This document shows, piece after piece, positions 1 to 5,488 of a stretch of 7,623 nucleotides of DNA. The notes beneath the pieces were generated by a model. It ran no database searches. It was not told where the DNA came from and saw nothing but the letters and a program-made list of their open reading frames with translations. This DNA is from Hydrogenophaga sp. (GTDB taxonomy: Bacteria > Pseudomonadota > Gammaproteobacteria > Burkholderiales > Burkholderiaceae_C): assembly GCA_030684755.1 (NCBI GenBank), contig JAUXXN010000172.1:1-7623 (forward strand), in the 5' to 3' direction. A program made the position numbers and the translations under genes. Positions within the stretch are counted from its first letter, which is position 1. Each line of letters begins with the position of its first letter.

Positions 1-996
1 GAAGATGGCTTCCACGGCCTGCTGCTCACGCGCATTGGCCGCTTGCATGCGGGTGGTGTCGAGCAACTGGCGCATGACCGAAGGCTGACCGGTGACCGCA
101 GGGGCACCACCATGATTCAAAGAGGGCACAAAACTGCCGCAGGTCATGCGCTGGCCCGCGCGGTAGTGCGGTGCGTAGTCGAACACCGCGTAGTGCTGCG
201 TGGCACAGTTGTCCCACATGGCCAAGGAGTCTTTTTCCCAGCGGAAACGCACCATGAACTCGGGCTTTTTCACCCATTCGTAGAGCATGTTCAGCACGGC
301 CTCAGACAGGTCCATGTGCATGCCCAGCAAACGCTTGGTCCAGATCGAGTTGACGAACAGGATCTTGCGGCCGTTGTAGGGGTGCGTGATCACGGCCGGG
401 TGCGTCACCGTGGGCGTGTTCTCGATCATCTTGCACTCTTGCTCGCTGGCCGTGACCATCATGCCGCTCTTGGCAGAAGCACGCTTGGCAAAGCGCTCGC
501 TGGCGTTGATGCGGCGGAAATGCCAGGGCAGGTCGTGATCAGCCTGCAGGCCTTCGAGCATCTGCTGCATCCCGGGGTTGAGGGCATCGTAGGCCGCGCC
601 TGCATGCATCCACATGGTGTCGCCGCCCGAGGGGGGCAAGTCGGTGATGCGCAAGATGGAGACCATGTTGGGCTTCTTGCGGAAGGTCACGTCGGTGTGC
701 CAGCGGTCGGTCTCGGGGGCTTCGTTGCCCTGGTTGGAGATCAGCTGAATCTGGGGGTGACCTTCGATGTGCGGGAAGAACTCGTGCTGCTCCATCTCGC
801 CAAAGTTTTGGCCCAGACGGATGTAGGACTCGGGCTTTAGGGCTTGCTTGCGAAAGAACACCACGCCGTATTGCCACAGCGCTTTTTTGATTTCTTCGTA
901 AACGTCTTCTGAGCGGGTGTTGTTCAAGTCAACGCCGCTGATCATGCCGCCGATGGTGGGCGTCATGGGGTCGACCTGGATGTGACGGAAGTTCAT
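1..996 (-). CDS. TauD/TfdA-family Fe(II)/2-oxoglutarate dioxygenase (3' end outside window)
   Basis: Cytoplasmic non-haem iron enzyme expected to hydroxylate an imported compound using O2 and 2-oxoglutarate; in TauD this releases sulfite from taurine. The 332 visible residues align well with E. coli TauD from the N-terminus. The iron triad is visible as H100 and D102 (in RWHTDVTF) and H268 (in QHYAVFDY). R279 and R283 match the conserved C-terminal arginines that hold 2-oxoglutarate and substrate. Of the TauD taurine-pocket residues, the H70 equivalent is kept (H71), but Y73 is F74 and N95 is T96. The frame is still open at base 1, about 50 residues past the usual family end near 283, giving a C-terminal extension. 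The start is fixed by AAGGAG about 8 nt upstream of the ATG. It is the last visible gene of the importer operon, 35 bp after the permease. The fold is certain; the substrate (sulfonate, alkyl sulfate, aryloxy acid or other) is not. Confidence 0.93.
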   Translation of the reverse strand, partial: MNFRHIQVDPMTPTIGGMISGVDLNNTRSEDVYEEIKKALWQYGVVFFRKQALKPESYIRLGQNFGEMEQHEFFPHIEGHPQIQLISNQGNEAPETDRWHTDVTFRKKPNMVSILRITDLPPSGGDTMWMHAGAAYDALNPGMQQMLEGLQADHDLPWHFRRINASERFAKRASAKSGMMVTASEQECKMIENTPTVTHPAVITHPYNGRKILFVNSIWTKRLLGMHMDLSEAVLNMLYEWVKKPEFMVRFRWEKDSLAMWDNCATQHYAVFDYAPHYRAGQRMTCGSFVPSLNHGGAPAVTGQPSVMRQLLDTTRMQAANAREQQAVEAIF

Positions 997-1031
997 GCTT
1001 GTATCTCCTTGATGTGACAAAACAGCCCGGC

Positions 1032-1787
1032 TCATTGCCAGTGCAGCAAACGTTTCTCGATCCAGGTCATGGTGCGCACCACCGCCACGCCCAGCAGGGC
1101 CAGGACCAGCAGCAGCGCCATCACGCCGTTGACTTCAAAGGTGGAACCCAGGTAGGCCAGCGACTGGCCAAGGCCTTTTTCAGAGGCGATGATTTCGGCA
1201 CCAATGACGCCCAGCAAGGCGTAGATGAGGCCCAGGCGCAGACCCGAAAAAATCACCGGCACCGCGCCGGGCAGGGTCACCTGAAAGAAGGTGGTCACGG
1301 CGCTAGCGCCCAGCGTTTTGCACAGCGTCACGTGGTCCTGGCTGACGCCGCGGATGCCCGCCACGGTGCTGGAGAGCACGATGAAGAACGTCAGGCTGCA
1401 GCCCACCGCGATCTTGGAGCCCAGCCCCAGACCGAACCAGAGGATAAACAGCGGCGCGAGTGCGATGCGGGGCATTACGTTCATGGCGTTCAGGTACGGG
1501 TCGAGAAATTTTTCAACCTTTGGGAATGCCACGAACAGCAGTCCCACTGCCATGGCCGCGGTACTTCCCAGGAGAAACGAGATCAGGGTGCCCGCCATGG
1601 TCCAGCCCATGTCGGTCCAGAGCTTGCCGGTGGCAATGTTGTCCCACAGGAACTTGAGCACCCCGCTCGGTTGGCCCACAAACGTGGGGTTGAGCCAGCC
1701 CATGACGGTGAACCATTCACCCAACGCCATCAGCGCAGCAATGAACACGATGTGGGCAGCGCCCCAGCGCAGGGTTTCAGCCTTCAT
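1032..1787 (-). CDS. NitT/TauT (SsuC/TauC)-type ABC transporter permease
   Basis: Inner-membrane channel subunit of the importer, expected to work as a dimer with the ATPase encoded just upstream. It has 251 residues, a usual family length. Hydrophobic segments lie near residues 11-30, 63-88, 104-122, 126-146, 183-201 and 221-240, giving about six membrane spans. The cytoplasmic EAA loop that docks on the ATPase is visible near residues 155-185 (TLGAS, then the conserved Gly/Leu-Pro spacing at TLPGAVP). The ATG at 1787 is preferred over an in-frame ATG at 1865 because GGAG lies 5 nt upstream of 1787 and because homology begins there. The gene starts 11 bp inside the end of the ATPase gene, which implies translational coupling. 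The family covers sulfonate, taurine, nitrate and pyrimidine-precursor importers, so the substrate cannot be read from this subunit. Confidence 0.93.
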   Translation of the reverse strand: MKAETLRWGAAHIVFIAALMALGEWFTVMGWLNPTFVGQPSGVLKFLWDNIATGKLWTDMGWTMAGTLISFLLGSTAAMAVGLLFVAFPKVEKFLDPYLNAMNVMPRIALAPLFILWFGLGLGSKIAVGCSLTFFIVLSSTVAGIRGVSQDHVTLCKTLGASAVTTFFQVTLPGAVPVIFSGLRLGLIYALLGVIGAEIIASEKGLGQSLAYLGSTFEVNGVMALLLVLALLGVAVVRTMTWIEKRLLHWQ

Positions 1788-2577
1788 GTTTGCTCCAGCC
1801 AGATTCCAGGTGCGACCAAAGCTGTGCATACAGCTCGTGGAAGTGCGGGTCTTTTTGCAGCTCACGGATGGACCGTGGGCGGGGTAGGTCGATGGTGATA
1901 TCGGCCACGATGCGCCCGGGGCGCGACGTCATGACCACCACCCGGTCGGACACCGCCACCGCTTCGGACAGGTCGTGTGTGACGAACAGCACCGACTGCT
2001 GGTGTTGCTGGCACAGGCGCAGCAACAGGTCTTCGAGCTGCAGCTTGGTCTGTGCATCGAGCGCGCCAAAGGGCTCGTCCATGAGCAGCAACGGTGAGCC
2101 CATGGCAAAGGTGCGCGCCAGGGCCACGCGCTGGCGCATGCCGTGCGACAAGGCTTTGGGCAAGGCCTTCTCAAAACCAGCCAGACCCACTTCTTGCAGC
2201 ATGCTGCGTGCCCGTTCCTCGGCCTGGGCACGTGGCACACCGCGCACTTCCATGCCAAACATCGCGTTGCCCAGAGCCGTCTTCCAGGGCAGCAGGCTGT
2301 CGCGGGCCAGCATGTAACTCACCTGCGGGTTGCCCTGGCGCGGCGCCTGCCCACCAACTTGCAAACCGCCTTGGCCGTTGTGCGGCACCAGCCCGGCGGC
2401 CAGGTTCAGCAGCGTGGTTTTGCCACAGCCGCTGGGACCCACCAGCGAAACAAACTCGCCTTGGCGGACGTGCAGCGAGACATCTGAAAGCACCTGGTTG
2501 GTGCCATCAAAGCTCAGGTGCACGCCGTCGGCGGCAATGGCCAGGGACGTAGCGCTCAATTCGGTTGCTCCGCTCAT
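1777..2577 (-). CDS. NitT/TauT (SsuB/TauB)-type ABC transporter ATP-binding protein
   Basis: Cytoplasmic ATPase that powers the importer. It has 266 residues, the normal length. Visible motifs in order: Walker A GPSGCGKT at 47-54; Q-loop region YMLARDSLLPW at 88-98; signature LSHGMRQR at 143-150; Walker B LLLMDEP at 163-169; D-loop GALDAQT at 171-177; H-loop His at 201. Two details are odd. The Q-loop glutamine position holds Ala91, and the signature reads LSHG rather than the common LSGG. Walker A, Walker B and the H-loop are intact, so the protein should still hydrolyse ATP. It follows the binding-protein gene by 32 bp and overlaps the permease gene by 11 bp. No clear Shine-Dalgarno sequence precedes its ATG, so translation may depend on ribosomes arriving from the upstream gene. 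The family is certain; the substrate is not. Confidence 0.95.
   Translation of the reverse strand: MSGATELSATSLAIAADGVHLSFDGTNQVLSDVSLHVRQGEFVSLVGPSGCGKTTLLNLAAGLVPHNGQGGLQVGGQAPRQGNPQVSYMLARDSLLPWKTALGNAMFGMEVRGVPRAQAEERARSMLQEVGLAGFEKALPKALSHGMRQRVALARTFAMGSPLLLMDEPFGALDAQTKLQLEDLLLRLCQQHQQSVLFVTHDLSEAVAVSDRVVVMTSRPGRIVADITIDLPRPRSIRELQKDPHFHELYAQLWSHLESGWSKHEG
1793..1796 (-). promoter_or_regulatory. Ribosome binding site deciding the permease start
   Basis: GGAG on the minus strand, 5 nt before the ATG at 1787 and inside the last codons of the ATPase gene. It supports the short 251-residue permease over the 26-residue-longer version starting at 1865. Confidence 0.7.
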
Positions 2578-2609
2578 GCAGTCGATCGGTGGGGCTCTGT
2601 CTGGAGCGT

Positions 2610-3614
2610 TCAGCGCAGTTGCAAGACTTTGCTGGTGTCAAACTTTTTGTCGATCTGCTGGGTGTTGTGCAGGTAGTCAGCCGCGTGTTGCAGTGCCTTG
2701 TTGTCCAGCGTGAAGCGGGCACCGCCAATCGAATTGCGCAGCGACGCTTCAATGGCGGCGGCGCCTGCAGGGCCTTCTATCTTGAAGGTGTCGTTGATGA
2801 CTTTGAGTACCGCTGCAAAGTTGGCTGGGTTCTGAATGAAGGCTTCGGACTCGCGCATGGCCTTGGCAAACGCGTCGAGCGTGGCACCTTTCTTCTGCGC
2901 GAACTCGCCTCGCACCGTCATCGGGCCAGAGGCGCCGTTGAGGTTGGTGATGGCGTCGGGGCCTTCGCCTTTGCGCGGGTCCACGATCACGCGGCACACT
3001 TTCATGGCCGCACAGAAGCCATCCATGGGCGCGAAGAGCATCACCGCGTCGACCTGCTTGTTGGCGATGGCTGGCAGGGCGGTGTTGGGTGCGCCCACGG
3101 GCACGATGGTCACGTCGCTGCCCGTCATTCCAGCGCCCTTGAGCAGGTCGAGCAACTGGAATTCAGCGCCGGAGCCGCGGGCGGTCACACCAATTTTTTT
3201 GCCCTTGAGGTCGGCCATGACCGCAGGGTAGCCCTTGGCCGCGTTGGGTGTCTCGGTGTGGGCACCGGCCATCAGAAAGAAGATGTTGTCGCGGGCCGCG
3301 TTGCCTATGATCTTCAGGTCTGCGCCCTTGTTTGCCGCCTGAATCACCACCTCGGCTGGACCAAACGCGATGTCGAGGTCTCCCGCCATCAGGGTCTGGA
3401 TGCCCAGTGGGCCAGAGGGAATGGTCTTGAGTTCGCACTTGAGACCGTTTTTTTCGCAGTAGCCGTTGGCCGCTGCGACCCGCACAATGATGTTGCCCAG
3501 GCCGGGGTAGTCCTGGATGCGCAAGGTTTCGGTTTGAGCCAGGGCGCTGGCACCCAACGTCAGCGCAACAGCGCCCAGGGTGGCGCGAAGAAATCCAGAT
3601 GCTGAAATCGTCAT
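2610..3614 (-). CDS. NMT1/SsuA-like periplasmic substrate-binding protein of the ABC importer
   Basis: Captures the ligand in the periplasm and delivers it to the permease. It has 334 residues. The N-terminus is a Sec signal peptide: hydrophobic stretch at about residues 8-25, with likely cleavage after ALA at residue 26. The mature part has the type II binding-protein pattern of the nitrate/sulfonate/taurine group: RIQDYPGLGN near 32-41, the hinge-like SGPLGIQTLMAGDLDIAFGP at 67-86, and KGKKIGVTARGSG at 137-149 opening the second lobe. Four cysteines sit in two close pairs, C53/C60 and C201/C207, and could form disulfides after export. It is the first gene of the operon, as usual when the binding protein is needed in excess. 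The ATG has GGAGA about 5 nt upstream. The ligand is unknown; the genomic partner (a dioxygenase) favours a sulfonate-like or other organic anion over nitrate. Confidence 0.93.
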   Translation of the reverse strand: MTISASGFLRATLGAVALTLGASALAQTETLRIQDYPGLGNIIVRVAAANGYCEKNGLKCELKTIPSGPLGIQTLMAGDLDIAFGPAEVVIQAANKGADLKIIGNAARDNIFFLMAGAHTETPNAAKGYPAVMADLKGKKIGVTARGSGAEFQLLDLLKGAGMTGSDVTIVPVGAPNTALPAIANKQVDAVMLFAPMDGFCAAMKVCRVIVDPRKGEGPDAITNLNGASGPMTVRGEFAQKKGATLDAFAKAMRESEAFIQNPANFAAVLKVINDTFKIEGPAGAAAIEASLRNSIGGARFTLDNKALQHAADYLHNTQQIDKKFDTSKVLQLR

Positions 3615-3640
3615 GTCGTCTCCAATGTGGTGGGGGTGGC

Positions 3641-3654
3641 TTGATCTACGTCAA
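3641..3654. promoter_or_regulatory. FNR-box-like palindrome (TTGAT-N4-GTCAA)
   Basis: TTGATCTACGTCAA differs by one base from the FNR/DNR consensus TTGAT-N4-ATCAA. Its centre (3647.5) lies only 33 bp from the binding-protein start codon and at about +15 of the predicted operon start. It therefore cannot act as a -41.5 activator site for that operon. If functional it would more likely act as a roadblock repressor site, or serve the plus-strand gene from a distance. Binding by the adjacent regulator is inferred from proximity only. Confidence 0.45.
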
Positions 3655-3668
3655 ACTGTGTTGAATTG

Positions 3669-3674
3669 ATTAAA
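3669..3674 (-). promoter_or_regulatory. Predicted -10 element of the importer operon
   Basis: TTTAAT on the minus strand (5 of 6 to TATAAT), placing transcription start near 3662 and a leader of about 48 nt before the binding-protein ATG. No convincing -35 hexamer is found at the right spacing, which fits a promoter that needs an activator. The inverted repeat at 3692-3715 is centred at -41.5 from this start. Confidence 0.45.
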
Positions 3675-3691
3675 TTCCGCAACCTCCCAGC

Positions 3692-3715
3692 AAATTGTTT
3701 CTGATGTGACAATTT
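3692..3715. promoter_or_regulatory. Inverted repeat, candidate Crp/Fnr-type operator
   Basis: Perfect 7-bp arms, AAATTGT and ACAATTT, around a 10-bp spacer, in the divergent promoter region next to a Crp/Fnr-type gene. The centre, 3703.5, is at -41.5 relative to the predicted minus-strand start (class II activator position). The right arm also overlaps the -35 of a plausible plus-strand promoter. This arrangement would allow activation of the operon and autorepression of the regulator. The role is inferred; the repeat itself is directly visible. Confidence 0.5.
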
Positions 3716-3734
3716 AAGGGAAAGCACTCAAAAT
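3706..3734 (+). promoter_or_regulatory. Predicted promoter of the Crp/Fnr regulator gene
   Basis: GTGACA (5 of 6 to TTGACA) at 3706-3711, a 17-bp spacer, then CAAAAT (4 of 6 to TATAAT) at 3729-3734. The start would be near 3741, giving a leader of about 20 nt. The -35 lies mostly within the right half of the inverted repeat at 3692-3715. Confidence 0.35.
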
Positions 3735-3760
3735 TACTTTCAAGGCCTTCTGGACAAGCC

Positions 3761-4477
3761 ATGCCCCTGCCGCCCTCTCGCCCTATTAACCCAAGCCGCT
3801 CGCCGGCCGCTGCTCCGGCTTTCAAGGCTGTGGATGCGGATCTCTTCACTAAAGCGTGGGCCGAAAAGTCGGCGCTGACACCGGGCTCCACCCAGGCGCT
3901 GAAAAGCGTTGGCGTGCTTCGGAATTGGACCGAGGGACAGGTCTTGCTCAGCCGTGGGCAATCAACCGCCACGGCTCTGCTGCTCATCAAAGGGCGCTTG
4001 CGCGTCAGCGTCACGACCCCTGAAGGTGAGGAGCAATTGCTGCGCTGGATGCTGCCGGGTGAGATATCGGGTTTGAGCTCTGTTTTTGCGGAAACCACCT
4101 ACCCAGCCGATCTGGTTTCTGCAGGCCCCAGCCAGGTTCTGCATGTGGAGCGTGCGGGACTGGTCGACCTGATCAGCCGGGATGCCACTGTGGCGGTCGA
4201 CCTGCTGCGGATTCTGGGACTCCGGATCAACCAGTTGTTTGACACCTTGGCCGATCAGGGCATGCACAGCCTGCAGCAACGTGTGTGGGCTGCGCTGGAG
4301 CGCATCGCCAAGTTCAACAGTGTGGCGGTGGCCGATGGGTTACAGCTGCGGGTGACCCAGGCCGACTTGGCGCAAGCTGCCAATGCATCGCGCCAGCGTG
4401 TTAACCAGCAGTTGCAGTGCTTTCAGGACCAGGGGCTGATCCGCCTAGGCTACCGCAACATCGTTTTGCTGCGGTAG
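3761..4477 (+). CDS. Crp/Fnr-family transcriptional regulator
   Basis: DNA-binding regulator of 238 residues, normal for the family. After a proline-rich, probably disordered start (1-25) comes a cNMP-type beta-roll at about 50-140 (GEISGLSSVF near 100-109), a long dimer helix at about 140-165, and a C-terminal winged helix. The helix-turn-helix spans about 198-227, with recognition helix SRQRVNQQL at 210-218. CRP's cAMP-contact residues are not kept: E72, R82 and S83 are replaced by Leu, Pro and Ala in my by-eye alignment. There is only one cysteine (C220), so neither cAMP nor an FNR-type Fe-S cluster is the likely signal. In the recognition helix, CRP R180 is kept, but E181 and R185 are both Gln, suggesting an operator different from TGTGA or TTGAT. 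The gene is divergent from the importer operon, its likely target. Only a weak ribosome site (GGA) precedes the ATG. It ends 55 bp from the convergent exporter gene, with no clear terminator hairpin between. Confidence 0.92.
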   Translation: MPLPPSRPINPSRSPAAAPAFKAVDADLFTKAWAEKSALTPGSTQALKSVGVLRNWTEGQVLLSRGQSTATALLLIKGRLRVSVTTPEGEEQLLRWMLPGEISGLSSVFAETTYPADLVSAGPSQVLHVERAGLVDLISRDATVAVDLLRILGLRINQLFDTLADQGMHSLQQRVWAALERIAKFNSVAVADGLQLRVTQADLAQAANASRQRVNQQLQCFQDQGLIRLGYRNIVLLR

Positions 4478-4532
4478 TCAGGCGGGCGGCGAACAGCAAC
4501 GAGGCTCATGCGGTGCGGTTCCCTGATGGGTT

Positions 4533-5468
4533 TCATTCTGCCCGTTGGCGCCGGCGCTCCGCCATCTCCTTGGCCAGGGCTCTAAGAGGGCCAGCCTGGT
4601 TGATGAGCAGGCCCAGCAACACCGCGGCCGTGCCGGCCCACTGCCAGCGCTGCGGCAGTTCACCAGAGAACATCCAGGCCGCCCAGAGGCCTACCACGGG
4701 CACCAACAGGGAGAAGGGTGTGACCCGGCCAGCCGGGTGCCTTTTCAGCAGCCGCGTCCACAGGCTGTAAGCCAGCAGCGTGGCCAGCCAGGCCAGAAAC
4801 AGCACCGCCAGCCAAGCGCGTCCATCCATGCCCGTGAGCTGGCGCCACACAGTTGACGGGCCATCGGTCCACACGGCCAGTGCCGTAAAGGGCACCACCG
4901 GGAACAGGCTGCTCCAGACGATGAAAGGAAAGGGCTCATAGTCGGCAACGCGGCTCGCCAGGCGGGCGATCAGGTTGGACACCGCCCACATAAAAGAGGC
5001 TGAGAGCGTGAGCACGAAGCCCGCCAGTGTCATCTGGCCGGCGCCTTCGCCATGAGCGGTGGCGATCATCAGCAGCCCGGCCAGCGCCACCGCCAGGCCC
5101 CACCACTGCACCGGGCGTGCGCGCTCGCCGAGCAGCGGCACGGCCAGCAGCAGGGTGAAAAATGCCTGGGTCTGCATCACCACCGAGGCCATGCCCACCG
5201 TCATGCCCATCTGCAGACCAAGAAAGAGGAAGCCAAACTGGCCAAGCCCCTGTGCGAGCCCGTAGCCAGCGACATATTTCCAGGGCAGGCGGGGAAACGG
5301 AACGAACAGCAGGAAAGGCAAGGCGGCGGCTGCGAAACGCAGGGCACCCAGCAGCATTGGTCCAACATCTTGCAGGCCGACCTTCATCACCACGAAGTTC
5401 AACCCCCAGATGACCACCACCGCCAGCGCACCGAGCAGGTCGCCAGGCGACAGTTTGGAGGCGTTCAA
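4533..5468 (-). CDS. eamA: EamA/DMT-superfamily exporter, YdeD (O-acetylserine/cysteine exporter)-like
   Basis: Inner-membrane metabolite exporter of 311 residues with two EamA repeats, about ten membrane spans and an Arg/Lys-rich cytoplasmic tail (295-310). It strongly recalls E. coli EamA: VVVIWGLNFVVMKVGL at 17-32, LRF at 43-45, QAFFT at 101-105, GFVLTLSASFMWAVSN at 150-165, IVWSSLFPVVPF at 183-194 and SLLVPVVGL at 253-261. E. coli EamA exports O-acetylserine and cysteine; the same substrate here is inferred from similarity only. The open frame offers a TTG start at 5468. There is no in-frame ATG between the end of the upstream gene and Met28, which lies inside the first membrane span, and no clear ribosome site. 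It lies 19 bp after the FadB/FadJ-like gene and is probably co-transcribed with it. A lost base near the start is an alternative reason for the TTG. Confidence 0.88.
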   Translation of the reverse strand: MNASKLSPGDLLGALAVVVIWGLNFVVMKVGLQDVGPMLLGALRFAAAALPFLLFVPFPRLPWKYVAGYGLAQGLGQFGFLFLGLQMGMTVGMASVVMQTQAFFTLLLAVPLLGERARPVQWWGLAVALAGLLMIATAHGEGAGQMTLAGFVLTLSASFMWAVSNLIARLASRVADYEPFPFIVWSSLFPVVPFTALAVWTDGPSTVWRQLTGMDGRAWLAVLFLAWLATLLAYSLWTRLLKRHPAGRVTPFSLLVPVVGLWAAWMFSGELPQRWQWAGTAAVLLGLLINQAGPLRALAKEMAERRRQRAE

Positions 5469-5488
5469 AGGCTGGCCATCGCCGACAT
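5465..5488 (-). other. Seven-codon bridging reading frame between fad-type gene and exporter
   Basis: The fad-type gene's stop and an ATG overlap as TGATG (5490-5486). That ATG opens a seven-codon frame (MSAMASL) ending at TGA 5467-5465, which overlaps the TTG proposed for the exporter as TTGA. The layout permits stop-restart translation across the junction. It could equally be what remains of the exporter's true ATG start after a one-base loss. Confidence 0.35.

Noticed and set aside
1010..1020. TGATGTGACAA before the dioxygenase, identical to 3702-3712 in the divergent promoter region.
   Set aside because: An 11-base match is expected several times by chance in a window this size, the matching left arm is not at the same spacing, and it sits next to the ribosome binding site. 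Not enough to call a second operator.
1788..1865. Longer permease starting at the ATG at 1865.
   Set aside because: The extra 26 residues are polar and unlike the family, lie within the ATPase gene, and the ATG at 1787 has its own GGAG.
2565..3605. 346-residue open frame on the plus strand, plus similar frames at 43-840 and 999-1898.
   Set aside because: Each is antisense to a well-supported operon gene and has His/Gly/Gln/Arg-biased, domain-free translation. They are shadows.
3663..3677. Short inverted repeat GAATT-N5-AATTC around the predicted -10.
   Set aside because: Five-base AT-rich arms in an AT-rich promoter are common by chance, and they overlap the -10 itself.
4478..4532. Possible bidirectional terminator between the convergent regulator and exporter genes.
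   Set aside because: No stable GC hairpin followed by a T-run could be found on either strand in these 55 bp.
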